Positions 48,656 to 59,431 are shown, counted from the first letter of the stretch. The stretch is 64,000 bases of DNA from Candidatus Kapaibacterium sp. (GCA_022842685.1 JALHPC010000003.1:50585-114584), one strand, 5' to 3'. Translations and numbers: made by a program. Notes: a model not told the origin generated them from the letters alone.

Positions 48656-49194
48656 GAACGTTCTAAGGGCCGCATTGCGGCTAGGATGATGATGGTAAAA
48701 CCAATCAGGACGCTAAGGCCGTTACTCATGGCAAGGCCCACGTTGGCGATGCGCTCGCGAAACACAACCAGCAAATCTGGCATGGAAAGTAAGGGCATCA
48801 TGGTGTCGGTCGACATGTCGAAGTGTTGCGCCAAGAGGTAGTCGTGGTATACCGACCATCCCTGGAGTGGAACGAGGAGCCATGCCAGGATGGCAATCAT
48901 GAGCATCCAGCCGCGATGAGCGTAGGCAGCCCGCTCGCGGATGGAAAGAACGATAGCACACAAAGCGGCAATGCCAAAAGCCCAGCCCGTGTAGGCCGCG
49001 GTCGAGACGAACAAACGGATCGTTGCCAGCTTTTCGGCATCGTCAAGCGTTGGCTTAAGGTCTAGGGTTCCTGGCACAAAAACGTCGTAGCCAAGCGCAG
49101 CGCGTACAACGGTGCCCCCTAACCAAAGCGTTGCCGAGGCAAGAAGAAGGGCAAGAAGCAGGCGCGAGAATCGACTGTGGAATGCGTCTAACAT
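48652..49194 (-). CDS. Hypothetical integral membrane protein (about 4 TM)
   Basis: ATG at 49194 (MLDAFHSRFSRLLLALLLASATLWLGGTVV); the ORF-track N-terminus upstream looks non-coding. Confidence 0.65.
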   Translation of the reverse strand: MLDAFHSRFSRLLLALLLASATLWLGGTVVRAALGYDVFVPGTLDLKPTLDDAEKLATIRLFVSTAAYTGWAFGIAALCAIVLSIRERAAYAHRGWMLMIAILAWLLVPLQGWSVYHDYLLAQHFDMSTDTMMPLLSMPDLLVVFRERIANVGLAMSNGLSVLIGFTIIILAAMRPLERS

Positions 49195-49198
49195 GTTG

Positions 49199-49206
49199 CA
49201 AAGGTA
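49199..49206 (-). promoter_or_regulatory. -7 box TACCTTTG abutting ATG 49194
   Basis: Plus strand caaaggta, 4 bp from the ATG. Confidence 0.4.
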
Positions 49207-49252
49207 CGGAGGCGATGCCCCACAAGAGTGGCATGCGTTGTAGGTTGCTTGA

Positions 49253-49744
49253 ATGTTGATGATTGTTGCTGCCGCGATGGCGCTATTGTTGGTGATGCCA
49301 TCGTGGGCTTCATCGTCCGATCCACTGGCCGCAGGCCGCTCTACGCCCCTGAAGGTGCGAAGTCTTATGCTGACGTTCAGTGGCCGCGTTCCCGGTGGCG
49401 CTGCGGTGAATACTACCACCCGCATTAGCAAGGGCTTGGCCCTTGATGCCGGCATCGGCGTGTCGCGCCCCGTAGGGTCGGCCTTCCTTGGTACGCTGGC
49501 AATACCGGCGCTGCTGTATGCCGAAGTAGGGTCGACAGAACTCTTGCGCGCCGGCGTGGGCTATACATGGACTCCATTGCGGAACGATGGCATGGCCCTG
49601 CTGAGCGTTGGCTTTATGTCGGCCAATCCCGCCGAGGACATCGCCTTCGGCCTCGACATAACGTGGACGCCCGACCGGCGTTTGGCGTCAGAGCCGTTCT
49701 ACTACTTTACCGTGATCGGACTGTCGGTGGGGTTGCGGCTGTAG
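49253..49744 (+). CDS. Hypothetical small outer-membrane/periplasmic protein
   Basis: 163 aa, signal peptide, alternating strand pattern, ends ...VIGLSVGLRL. Confidence 0.6.
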   Translation: MLMIVAAAMALLLVMPSWASSSDPLAAGRSTPLKVRSLMLTFSGRVPGGAAVNTTTRISKGLALDAGIGVSRPVGSAFLGTLAIPALLYAEVGSTELLRAGVGYTWTPLRNDGMALLSVGFMSANPAEDIAFGLDITWTPDRRLASEPFYYFTVIGLSVGLRL

Positions 49745-49748
49745 CCAC

Positions 49749-52700
49749 CTATCCCAGCGGCAGTACATCGGCGTAGACGATGCGCTTGTCGACGGTCAGG
49801 GTTACGTCGCCGGTGTTCGACGTCTTGCTGCCAAGACTGGTCTCGCGCGCCTTGCCCGTTGGGTCGCTATGCATCACTTCATACTCCTTTACCACAACGC
49901 GCATGTTTGCGCTGGCAGGTTTTGCCAACTTAACCATACCCATCCATGCATTGGCTGCATGCACACGATCGATACGCTGCGTAAGCAGTGGCGTCCAGGC
50001 AAGGTCGGACGTCGACGATGCCCCGCCCGTGCGTTCTTCGATGGTTACTTCGACTTCGCTTCCGGCATGGCCGGCGCTATTCATGCGATAGGTGTGGCCG
50101 ATAACGGTGATGCTTACGTTGGTGGCGTCTTGCTCGACTTTGACGATGGCTTCGCGGTCAGGCGCGATTTGACAGAAGTCGCTTTGGACAACGGTAGACA
50201 CAAAGACGTCGTTGCCGGTCTTGGGGTCGGACAACGAATTCGGCTGAAACCGTACCAATGCCATACGAATGAACGGATAGTACGACTCGCCCGGACTAAT
50301 CGCCACGTCGCAGAACCAAAGCTTGCGGTCGGCATCAAACTGCGGCGCAAAGCCCACCACGGCAAAACGGAGTTTTGGACCGAGCTCTTCGAGCGACACG
50401 CTTAGGTGCACAGCATCGGGGTCGATAAAATTGGCAACGCGCGGCGAGTTGTCGCTTGGGGTTGGCTTCGACAGCCAAATGGGGTCTAACCCCCACTGGG
50501 TAACATAGGCCGTTAGGTTGTCGGGTATGTTTACGGTGCCGCCGCCAAGCAGGTCGGCGATGTTGGCCGAGCCGAACGCATTCGCCCCAACATTCTTCGC
50601 TACTACCAAGCCATCCTGGGCATCGGCCAAACTGGCCACTAGGCCACTGCCAATCTGCATTCCCGACGTGCCAACAACATTGGCAACGTTGCCCTTCGCT
50701 TTTGTATTGGACGGCTTGGCAGATTCAGACTTCACATCGTCGGCCTTTGCCTTAGGCGTAAACGTCTTACCGGTGTATAGCACCACGCCCAACAACTCTC
50801 CGTTGCCACTGCTGTACCACGGCCTGTCAAGGTAGACGCGTATGCCACCACCCTTACGCACGCTGCGCACCTCGCCGTCCACCATGGTCTTGGTTTCGTC
50901 AGGCCAGCTAAACGATGGCACGCAGTAGAGCACCTTGGGTGGGTCGGGGCGCTTGGTGCTCAAGACGTTTACCTCGGGGCCTGTGCCCAAGCGCGTTAGC
51001 TTGTTGGTGTCGAGGGCTATGGCCGACGGCATGTACTCCCTAAACCGTGTGGTTGCTAACGGCTTGTAGGTTACCATTCGGTGTTTGGTATCGCCAAATT
51101 CTTGGCGTAGCGTTTCATCAATCGAGCTTGCCAACCGGTCTTCGACCTGTTGTTCAAAGGCAAGAACGTTCTGATCTTGCCGCACGGGAGCAGGCTCCAA
51201 GATGTCGTCGACGTCCATCTTCCATTCGGCCAGCATGTCGATTTTCTGCGTGGTGCGCCCGTGCAATTCAATCAGTGGAAATTCTAGGTCGGCCCATGTA
51301 CCTCCAAAAGCCCGCTTGGGTTTGGGCATGTTCTTGTTTGCCGGAGCTGTTAAGGGGCGCTGGGTGGCGTGCACTAGGTGCACGGTACGCCCTGGGGTTA
51401 CAAGCCAGCCAAGGCCGCGCGCAAGCGCTTGCAGCTTGGCGGCGCCATGGCCAGCGCTGGTATAGCGTCCCCACAGTCCATGCAGTGCCATGGCCTGCAT
51501 GGCATCTGCCGAGGTGTCGCCCACGGTCGACCCAAGCGTAACCCACGCTTGTTCGCCCTTGGGCAGGAAAACGCTTAGCGTGCGCGAGGCGGCATCCCAC
51601 GTGGGGGCGCCGCTGCCCTCGGCAAGGCGCAGTAGGATACTGCGTATGTCGGGCCACGTATTGTCGGGGTCAAAGGTCACCGTTACCACGCCCTGCGACG
51701 AAGCAATGGCTGCAGCGTTTTCACCCGAAAGGGTAATCTCCCTGAGCTGGCCGGCAGCTATACCAGGTACACCTGCCAGAACGATGCCCCTTGCCATAGG
51801 GTCGGGAAGGTATGGCGTAACCATGGGCGTCGATACAGGGGCAAGAGGGTATCGAATGCCCGTGGCACGGTCGGCCTCGCTGGCGGGTTCGACGTTGGGA
51901 GCACCAAGCTCCTGAAGCGTTACCACGCGCTGTTGGGTGCCACCGGGGCCGTTCTGCATGGTAACTACACGCTTATACCATTGGAACGGGATGTCGCTGC
52001 TGCCCATGGCCGTCTTGGTTGCCAAGGTAGCGTAGAGGTCGGCACGCATTGGGCCAGTGGGTGACGAGTCGAGTTTGCCATGGCGCTCGGCCACTTCGAC
52101 GGCAGCAACAGGCGGGAACAACTGTCGCGTCGATGTTTCGGTACAAGCGGGCTCGCTGCCTACGTCGCCGTCGTTATACGTGCGAATGACAAGGCGCTCA
52201 AGCGATTCGCCCTCGACGGGCTTGGCAATGAGCGCAATGGTTGGCGATACGATTGGGTCCCATCGCTGGTACAAGACGCCCGACGTGGTGCAGGCCGTCG
52301 ATGAAGGGTCGACGTTGTCGAGCGTTAGACCGCGGCCGGTGATGTCGGCAATACGTGCACGCAGCCGATACGTGCGGCCGTAGCGCAGGCGCGGCAGCGA
52401 GCCCTTGGGTACCGAAAACAGGGTTTCCATTTTGTACTCAAAGGCATTGTCGGGACTACTGCTGTTCTTGGATCCCGGAGTATCAGCGCTTAGGGTGTCG
52501 TCGGTATCGATGTAGCGCCCAATGCGTGGTACGACGAGCGACCAACCCTCCCACTGGGCAATGATTTCGTGGGCGTAGATGTCGTTGATCGGTGCCGCTG
52601 CCGCGTCGATAGGTCGCGTGGCACCCATCGACATGGTGCCTTCTTCTTCGGCGTTGGCAATCGAAGCGCCGGGGTTCTTGAGCATCGTGTACGTGGCCGT

Positions 52701-54149
52701 GCGTTGCATGAGCGACCTCCACGTGTTCGAGACGTTATCCCACACGTCCAATCGGAAGCCCCTCATCACATCGTCGGCGTAGAGAATCACTTCCTGATTT
52801 TGCACTGCGGCATTGTGGTTCTTGGTGTTCCGCAGAATGTTGGTAGCAAAGCGCAGGCCCCGTTGATGACGCACGAGTGATAGTCCGGTCCCGCGCACGC
52901 TAGGCGGCTCTGCGTCACGTCGCTCGAGTTTTTTACCAACGGTCTTACCCAGCCACAGCCGTAGGCCTCTCAGGTAGTTCATGGTTTTGAGAGCCGTGGA
53001 ATCGACGTCGATTTGTGTGATGCCAAACAACCCTGGATTGTCCATGCACAGCAGGCCGTTCTTGATGTCGCTATCAGCGCCTGGCCGGGGCAGAAAGCGC
53101 CAGTAGGCCGGGTTGACGCCGGTGGCCATCTCGTAGGCCGTACGAGGTGTTACGACCTTGGTTGATACGGCAAGGCCAGCGGGCAGCGATACGGTGGCAC
53201 GAATGGTGCCGTTGACAGGCGTGCCGTTGGGCAGGTCGAACTCGACGTCGAGCACGATACCAATGGCTCGCATTACTGCGGGGTATTCGCGACAGGCACC
53301 AAGGGCTTGATGAAAGTCTACCGACGGACGAGTGATGGCGGCACGCTTCGCGCGATACAGCTTCTTGCCGTCGGGTCCAGTTGTTGGCAAGCTCGTTTGG
53401 CGTGCCATGTGAAACACTTCGGCCTGCATCAACGCATGCTTCGGCGACGTGCCAGCTAGTGGCGTAAACACCATTTGTTCGGGGCTTTGCACGGCAAGTG
53501 GAAGCGGTCCCTGCTCGATGCCCTTGGTGGGCTCCTGCTCGGGACGTTCTCGCATCTTGGCTACCAAGGTGGCCTGTTCTTCAAAGGTCCTTTCAAGCGT
53601 TTTCAATCGGCCATCGTCGCCCTCGTTTGGAATAAGGTCGGTAAGCTCTTCGAACACCTTGGGTAGTTTGACGTTGGCGGCTCCAACGGCCTTAAGGTTG
53701 CTGGTAACCGCTGGTGCTTCGATGGCGTCCATTCTTGGCAGACCATCGGCATATTCCTTAGCCATCACATCGAGGACTTTCGACAGCGCTTCGGAAACAC
53801 CAAGTACCGGAAAGCTGAACACACGGTGCGTTGTAAGGTTGCGCATCTCGTATGGCTTAACGGGCGTGTTTCCGTCGAACAGGGCCTTCCATGCGTCCGA
53901 CGATGGCGTCGACACACGTGTAACGTTGGCCGCAGCTATCGCTGTGGCGTTAACTTCGATGCCTACCGTTGCCTTGCCCAACAGCGTTGGCCAGTCGAGC
54001 ATGTCGGGCCAAGCGGCCAGCTTTTTCCACGCTGGCGAAGCATCTTCGAGCCGTGGCTGGATGGCGATAGAGGCCGAAGCGATTGTTCGCGAGCCCTCTT
54101 TGCGGATTCCTGTGGGCACAACCACCCACTGAAGTTGTTGCGATGGCAT
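49749..54149 (-). CDS. Giant protein of unknown function (1466 aa), second gene of a two-gene operon
   Basis: Single uninterrupted ORF; N-terminus MPSQQLQWVVVPTGIRKEGSRTIASASIAIQPRLED...WPDMLDWPTLL without an evident signal peptide; no named domain recognised. Confidence 0.9.
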   Translation of the reverse strand: MPSQQLQWVVVPTGIRKEGSRTIASASIAIQPRLEDASPAWKKLAAWPDMLDWPTLLGKATVGIEVNATAIAAANVTRVSTPSSDAWKALFDGNTPVKPYEMRNLTTHRVFSFPVLGVSEALSKVLDVMAKEYADGLPRMDAIEAPAVTSNLKAVGAANVKLPKVFEELTDLIPNEGDDGRLKTLERTFEEQATLVAKMRERPEQEPTKGIEQGPLPLAVQSPEQMVFTPLAGTSPKHALMQAEVFHMARQTSLPTTGPDGKKLYRAKRAAITRPSVDFHQALGACREYPAVMRAIGIVLDVEFDLPNGTPVNGTIRATVSLPAGLAVSTKVVTPRTAYEMATGVNPAYWRFLPRPGADSDIKNGLLCMDNPGLFGITQIDVDSTALKTMNYLRGLRLWLGKTVGKKLERRDAEPPSVRGTGLSLVRHQRGLRFATNILRNTKNHNAAVQNQEVILYADDVMRGFRLDVWDNVSNTWRSLMQRTATYTMLKNPGASIANAEEEGTMSMGATRPIDAAAAPINDIYAHEIIAQWEGWSLVVPRIGRYIDTDDTLSADTPGSKNSSSPDNAFEYKMETLFSVPKGSLPRLRYGRTYRLRARIADITGRGLTLDNVDPSSTACTTSGVLYQRWDPIVSPTIALIAKPVEGESLERLVIRTYNDGDVGSEPACTETSTRQLFPPVAAVEVAERHGKLDSSPTGPMRADLYATLATKTAMGSSDIPFQWYKRVVTMQNGPGGTQQRVVTLQELGAPNVEPASEADRATGIRYPLAPVSTPMVTPYLPDPMARGIVLAGVPGIAAGQLREITLSGENAAAIASSQGVVTVTFDPDNTWPDIRSILLRLAEGSGAPTWDAASRTLSVFLPKGEQAWVTLGSTVGDTSADAMQAMALHGLWGRYTSAGHGAAKLQALARGLGWLVTPGRTVHLVHATQRPLTAPANKNMPKPKRAFGGTWADLEFPLIELHGRTTQKIDMLAEWKMDVDDILEPAPVRQDQNVLAFEQQVEDRLASSIDETLRQEFGDTKHRMVTYKPLATTRFREYMPSAIALDTNKLTRLGTGPEVNVLSTKRPDPPKVLYCVPSFSWPDETKTMVDGEVRSVRKGGGIRVYLDRPWYSSGNGELLGVVLYTGKTFTPKAKADDVKSESAKPSNTKAKGNVANVVGTSGMQIGSGLVASLADAQDGLVVAKNVGANAFGSANIADLLGGGTVNIPDNLTAYVTQWGLDPIWLSKPTPSDNSPRVANFIDPDAVHLSVSLEELGPKLRFAVVGFAPQFDADRKLWFCDVAISPGESYYPFIRMALVRFQPNSLSDPKTGNDVFVSTVVQSDFCQIAPDREAIVKVEQDATNVSITVIGHTYRMNSAGHAGSEVEVTIEERTGGASSTSDLAWTPLLTQRIDRVHAANAWMGMVKLAKPASANMRVVVKEYEVMHSDPTGKARETSLGSKTSNTGDVTLTVDKRIVYADVLPLG

Positions 54150-54158
54150 AGGTTCTCC

Positions 54159-57100
54159 TTACGCGAAACAGTCACAGTATTCTTCCCACAGCGATGCCTG
54201 TGGAAGCATGTCGGTAAACGTCGGGTCGCCGTCGCTACCCTTTAGCTGGCGCTCGACCTTGACGCCAACACTGAAACTGAGGAATAGTATCTCGATTTCG
54301 ACTTCGAGTGTTGCCGTACCGTACACCTTGCCGTTGTCCTGCCACGTTAGTGTTAGCTCGAAGACGAGACTAACGCGAATCAGGCCAAGGATACTCAGAT
54401 TGCCCGATAGGCGGAAGTATCCGGTTAGCTGGGACTGGTCGACGAGTTTGCCGTCGACTTCCTTTTGTTCAAGCTTGTAGTAGACGCCGGCCATAACCGA
54501 GGCGCCACCAGAGGCCACGCCAACGTCGAAGGCGAAGTTGCCGCCGAACTCGAACGCCGCCTCGAGCATCTTGACGCCCTTGGGCGTTATCTCGATGCCA
54601 AAGAAGCCGCCACCGGCAAACATCATGACGGTAAGGCGGAACGGATTGGCTTTCGTACAGAAGGCGAAGTACGCCGAGAAGGACCGCCCGTCGAACGGTA
54701 TCGTCAAGCTCATCAGGAAGGACATGTTCTGCAACGAGAACACGCCCACGGTGACGTTGGGAAGGCCAATGGTAAGCGAGGCCGTAATGCCCTTGGAGTT
54801 CACATTGAGGTCGAACGAAAAACCGACGCCCCCTGCCGACCCGCCTCGTGGGATCAGGTCTTTGAGTTTGTTAACAAACGTGAGCGGACCAGCAAACTCT
54901 ACGGCTTCGATGTCGGGATCCACGTCGGGCTTCTTGCCCATGGTGGCAGTAACCGACAGACGATTGAACTTAATGATGAGAAACTGGGCGGCTCCGTCAC
55001 CAATTAAGTTGATGATAAAATTGCTGATCGAACCAAAAATCTGTACCGACGGAGGGTTGAGGTCGAGTCCCTTCGAAAGTGATGCCTTTAGGTAGAGCAT
55101 CATCTTCTTGTCGTCGCTTGTTGCCGACGGATACAACGGAGCCACAAGCCCTAGGGGATCTCGCGAAAGCTCGGTTTGCCATTCGTACACAAGTTGCACA
55201 CCCTTTTTGAGGGCTTCGAGTTGCTTCTTTGCTTCTTTGTACTTCTCTTGTGCTTCGTGGGCAACCTCGGCATACGGGGCAAGGGTTGTTTCGATGGCCG
55301 ATCGGAGTTCGGAAACCTTGTCTTCGACCTTTTTCCGTGCCTTTTGAATCTCCTCTTGCAGGCCTTTTTTGGCCTCGTTCGTCATGCCATTCAGCTGCGT
55401 AATCAGCGGCTGAAGCTCGGCTTTTAGGGCATCTTTTGCGTCTTTGACTTCTTGATCGATGTCTACGGGAAGCACGTTAGCAGCGGCGATGGCATCTTCG
55501 GCGGCCTTTTTGAGCTCCTTGGCTTGATCGGTGAGTGCCTTGGCAGTGTCTTCAGGTACGACGGCATCCTTACGGCCTAGTCCTGGCACTTTGTCGATGT
55601 TGTTAATGACGGCTTCGATCACCTTCAGGAGGTCGATGATTTTGATGTCGCCAAGAACCTTGGTTTCAAGGAAGTCTTTGAAGTACTCCGATGGATCGAA
55701 TTTGCCCTTGGCAGCATTCGAGTTCATCGGGTTGGATGTGTCTGCCGAGACTGGGCCTGTAAGGCGCGACAGAGCATCGATGCGTACGCTTGGTGCTGCT
55801 AGGCCGCCGGCTTTATCGGTACTACTGCCAAAGTCCAACCCCACCGGATCCAACAAGCGCACAAACATCTGCATGGGATTGCGCAGTTGTGACTCGTAGT
55901 TAATGACGGCATTCGCGGCGCCAGGATCGAACGCATGTTCGAGGTACTTTTTGTAGTATTCAATGCGGCTTCCGGCGCTCGTGCCTAGCAGCTCTTGTGC
56001 TTGTTCAATCCGTACGTCGGCTCGCTGCATCGACGGAAAGTACCGTGGTGTGCCGCTTACCACCGTATCGCTGTAGTATCCCGACACCACAAAAGTCTCG
56101 CATGGTAGCGCCGTGTCTCCACGTTTGATAGAGGGGGCAAAGGCAATCTTACGGCCTTGCATGGCTAGACTGCGGCGTGCGAGTTCGCCTGTGGCATAGG
56201 TCTGTTCGACCCACTTTTTAAGGTTGGCATTGCCGGCAGCATCGGTGTTTGCTAGGAATACCAATGGGGCGCTAAAGTGGTGCTTCGTGCCTTCCCAGTC
56301 GGTGCCAACGCAGGTCCACATCACGTCTTGCTTGCTGCCACCACTGGGGGTGAACTGCGGCCAGAAGCTGTTGGCCGACAACTGGCCGCCGGGATACGTA
56401 AGAGCAACCGGAAGCTCGAGATTCGGAGTCGAGGCGGTGGTGATTTCGATACTGCGGAACGGAATGTCGCGTCCCTGATACTGCATGCCCTGTAGGCCTG
56501 CTGCGGGATAGTCGCGTACGGGCTGCCGCAAGATGATGAATAGTCGCTGCAGCAGGTAGGCCGCCATTTCGCCGCGCGGCGTGCGCCTGAACTTGCGTTC
56601 GGTTTCTTTCACCAACGTGGCTCGATGTCCAAACGGGAATAGGAAGCCCTTGTAGCATACGCGCACAAAATGGTCGCGACCTTGCGAACCCCGTTGAATC
56701 CACTGCTCGACGTCTAATTGATCGTCGGCATGCGGATCCCACGCTCCAATCATGTTTGCCCATGCGCCGAGCGATGTAAGCATAAACCGCTTGACGTCGA
56801 TCGGCTCTACCGACGTTTTCTTCAGGTTGTAGTTCGACGTAAGGTCGACGATTTCCGATCGGTCGCGTCGGTTCAGCGACGTCCGAAACGGCCTCTCAAG
56901 GTAGGGCGGCGTAAGGTCGCGCGAGGTGCCGTAGTCCGGACTCCATATCGCCCGCATCGTACGAAAGTGCGTCGAGCGTTCGTTGACCGTCGTACCGCTC
57001 TTAGTTCCCAAGCGTGTGTGCCACAGCTCGGCCCTACGATTCTGTGGATTCCACACCGGGTCGAGCGCATGAGCCCAGCCGGCATACTTGTTGGGCGACA

Positions 57101-59216
57101 GAATCAGGCGATACGGATATTCGATTGCTGTCTCGTTCTTATTCGGCTCGCGAATTGGTGGCTTGGCAATCTCTAGCGCACCAAGGTCCTGCCACACGCT
57201 TTGCGTAAGCGTGTTGGCGATGTCGGCGTTATACTCAAACGTCTCGCTAACGAACGCCGCCTGTGATTGCGCCACGGTATTCGCCACACTGCCGCCGGCG
57301 CCCCCTTTCGGAACGGTGTATTTTTTGGCGGAAGTCTGCACCCCCTTCTGAATTTGTGATGCGGCAAAGGGAGTGGTGTTTTTCGACGACGTGGAGGGAC
57401 CAAAGCCAATCTTCGTTTTTGCTGTGCTGGCAATAACGTTCATCGCCCACGACGTGGTAGGGGGCTTGGCCGACGGGCTCACGACCATTTCGAGGGCCGA
57501 CCAATCCAGCAGGCCGCGGATGGTAAGCTGGCCACTATGTCCGGCTTTCACACTAAACACGAGCCGAGTATCGTGCGCCATCACAGCGTCGATGGGTTGG
57601 TCGAGCAGGGGCTCGGTCGACGAGGCCTTCTTTGCACTCTCGGGAATCGTCGACGTATCGGCAGGTGGATTATCGGCCGTAAAGAAGGCGCGTTCTGCGA
57701 TGTGCTGTGGTTGGAAGTGGACGATGATGTTAGCGCCACTTCCGGCTTGAAAGGTACCTGCGGTTCGGTTCAGCGTGATGTTGACGAACTCGAACGTGAG
57801 CACCAGTAAGTCTTCGGGACGTATGACTGTTATTCGTGGATTACCGGCAATTGCTATGGCATCGGGGCCCCACTTGCCAAGTCGCTTCGATGCCGCCACC
57901 TTCTTTGTGGCGTTGGCCGGAACCTGTCCTTGCAGCGTCTTGTCGTTCTGCAACAGCTTGTCTATCTGCAGCCCTGTAAGCATGGTATGGGGCTCCGGCT
58001 GCGCTGACGCGCGCACTGTCGAGCACAGCAGCGCCACGGCGCTGCCCTTGGGCATCACGGTGGGTTCGGTTACCACACCGTCAACAGGAATCGCATACCG
58101 CCGAAGGCCCGGTGCTATCCGCAGGCGCTCGATGCGGCCATTCAGAATGTCGATCTCCAAGGGTGGTAGCGACGGATCGTCGACCACTTCGAACGAAGCA
58201 GCGCCAGCGTCCAGCCACTGCGGAGTATCAAGCGGTCGAGCCACAAAGGCCTCGTGCAGGCCGTCGCCATTGCGAGACACAGCATAGCGAACGTCGCGCA
58301 GCGGCAGCGCATAGCCGGCACCGGCATGAACAAGCATTGACGCTCCGTCGGCTCCTCCGTCGAAGAGCACGGCCGTTGGGCCGGCGGCCGACACTTCAGT
58401 GGTCATAGCGTTAAACGACCTGTCGTGCACGGCAAGCCGCCACTGCGGCAGCTCGGCCAGGCCAAGGGGAACGTGCCATGTGTGGGCGCCGCGTTCGACG
58501 ACAATCAACGAGCGCTGATCTGCGTTGCCGGCCAACATCGAGGGCGCATTGGCCGACAGCACGCGCAGCGTGGCAGCGTCGGCATCGAGTATCGTCGTGC
58601 CAAGGCGCGCCTGCGTGGGCCCAGCAAGGCGAACGGTCCATGTGGGCTCGAACGCAATGCGTTCGCACATGGTTACCACGTCCACATCCACGGTAGGCAG
58701 GCGCAGCTCGCGCCCGAGTGGCGCCGAAGCAACTTCGGCACCTAATAGCCACGCTACAAACGGCACACGCAGGGTGCAGTCAAGGTTGTGGAATTCGATG
58801 GTTGCCTTTGCCGAGGCTTCGGATGCCACGGTAATGGTAGCGTCGAGCCGCAGAGGCGTGCCCGGGGCGTAGGCGTTTCGTAGGTGAACGGTGGTAACAC
58901 CATCTGTGGTTGCCGTCTGTACGGTAGCACCAGGTGCAAACAGGTCGGGATGAATTCGCCAGCGTTCTACACCGGCAACGCAAAAGGCCACACCGCGGCC
59001 AATGCGCTTTAGCGTCCACCGAGCGTCGAACACGGCCGCAACAGCGCGCGCCATCGGGGCAGCGCCAAGTGTGGCAAGGCCTACGGCGCTCAGCGCTGCG
59101 CGTCGAGACAGTCCAGTATTCGGTGATACCGCGTCGTTTGTCGGCGCTGGTTTGGTTGGTCTGGGCGTAGCACTCCACGAACGGAGGGTTGCAACGCGGA
59201 GGAGCTTTCTTGCCAT
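54159..59216 (-). CDS. Giant protein of unknown function (1685 aa) with Tat-like signal, central coiled-coil and glycine/beta-rich C-terminal domain
   Basis: Single uninterrupted ORF; LSRRAALSAVGLATLGAAPMARAVA; coiled-coil ALTDQAKELKKAAEDAIAAAN...EKYKEAKKQLEALKKG; C-terminal GGGFFGIEITPKGVKMLEAAFEFGGNFAFDVGVASGGASVMAGVYYKLEQ. Confidence 0.92.
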   Translation of the reverse strand: MARKLLRVATLRSWSATPRPTKPAPTNDAVSPNTGLSRRAALSAVGLATLGAAPMARAVAAVFDARWTLKRIGRGVAFCVAGVERWRIHPDLFAPGATVQTATTDGVTTVHLRNAYAPGTPLRLDATITVASEASAKATIEFHNLDCTLRVPFVAWLLGAEVASAPLGRELRLPTVDVDVVTMCERIAFEPTWTVRLAGPTQARLGTTILDADAATLRVLSANAPSMLAGNADQRSLIVVERGAHTWHVPLGLAELPQWRLAVHDRSFNAMTTEVSAAGPTAVLFDGGADGASMLVHAGAGYALPLRDVRYAVSRNGDGLHEAFVARPLDTPQWLDAGAASFEVVDDPSLPPLEIDILNGRIERLRIAPGLRRYAIPVDGVVTEPTVMPKGSAVALLCSTVRASAQPEPHTMLTGLQIDKLLQNDKTLQGQVPANATKKVAASKRLGKWGPDAIAIAGNPRITVIRPEDLLVLTFEFVNITLNRTAGTFQAGSGANIIVHFQPQHIAERAFFTADNPPADTSTIPESAKKASSTEPLLDQPIDAVMAHDTRLVFSVKAGHSGQLTIRGLLDWSALEMVVSPSAKPPTTSWAMNVIASTAKTKIGFGPSTSSKNTTPFAASQIQKGVQTSAKKYTVPKGGAGGSVANTVAQSQAAFVSETFEYNADIANTLTQSVWQDLGALEIAKPPIREPNKNETAIEYPYRLILSPNKYAGWAHALDPVWNPQNRRAELWHTRLGTKSGTTVNERSTHFRTMRAIWSPDYGTSRDLTPPYLERPFRTSLNRRDRSEIVDLTSNYNLKKTSVEPIDVKRFMLTSLGAWANMIGAWDPHADDQLDVEQWIQRGSQGRDHFVRVCYKGFLFPFGHRATLVKETERKFRRTPRGEMAAYLLQRLFIILRQPVRDYPAAGLQGMQYQGRDIPFRSIEITTASTPNLELPVALTYPGGQLSANSFWPQFTPSGGSKQDVMWTCVGTDWEGTKHHFSAPLVFLANTDAAGNANLKKWVEQTYATGELARRSLAMQGRKIAFAPSIKRGDTALPCETFVVSGYYSDTVVSGTPRYFPSMQRADVRIEQAQELLGTSAGSRIEYYKKYLEHAFDPGAANAVINYESQLRNPMQMFVRLLDPVGLDFGSSTDKAGGLAAPSVRIDALSRLTGPVSADTSNPMNSNAAKGKFDPSEYFKDFLETKVLGDIKIIDLLKVIEAVINNIDKVPGLGRKDAVVPEDTAKALTDQAKELKKAAEDAIAAANVLPVDIDQEVKDAKDALKAELQPLITQLNGMTNEAKKGLQEEIQKARKKVEDKVSELRSAIETTLAPYAEVAHEAQEKYKEAKKQLEALKKGVQLVYEWQTELSRDPLGLVAPLYPSATSDDKKMMLYLKASLSKGLDLNPPSVQIFGSISNFIINLIGDGAAQFLIIKFNRLSVTATMGKKPDVDPDIEAVEFAGPLTFVNKLKDLIPRGGSAGGVGFSFDLNVNSKGITASLTIGLPNVTVGVFSLQNMSFLMSLTIPFDGRSFSAYFAFCTKANPFRLTVMMFAGGGFFGIEITPKGVKMLEAAFEFGGNFAFDVGVASGGASVMAGVYYKLEQKEVDGKLVDQSQLTGYFRLSGNLSILGLIRVSLVFELTLTWQDNGKVYGTATLEVEIEILFLSFSVGVKVERQLKGSDGDPTFTDMLPQASLWEEYCDCFA

Positions 59217-59330
59217 ATCCTATCCCACCCGGTTGAAGGTCATCAACAACGACAGTGCGAAATAACACTTACGGCGAAGACTGGCAATCATCCGAGGTGT
59301 TTTTATTTCGCGAAGCGCCTTCGACGCCCC

Positions 59331-59360
59331 TTTGCAAGAACGGTTCCGATTGTATGTTTG
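59331..59360 (+). promoter_or_regulatory. Promoter TTTG-N18-TATGTTTG upstream of the RCC1-repeat gene
   Basis: TTTG 59331-59334, TATGTTTG 59353-59360; ATG at 59432. Confidence 0.5.
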
Positions 59361-59431
59361 GAACAACGGCGACAGCCAGATAGTACGGGGCCGCCGTGAA
59401 CGACCCTTTTCTAACAGTCTTTGGGTGATGT

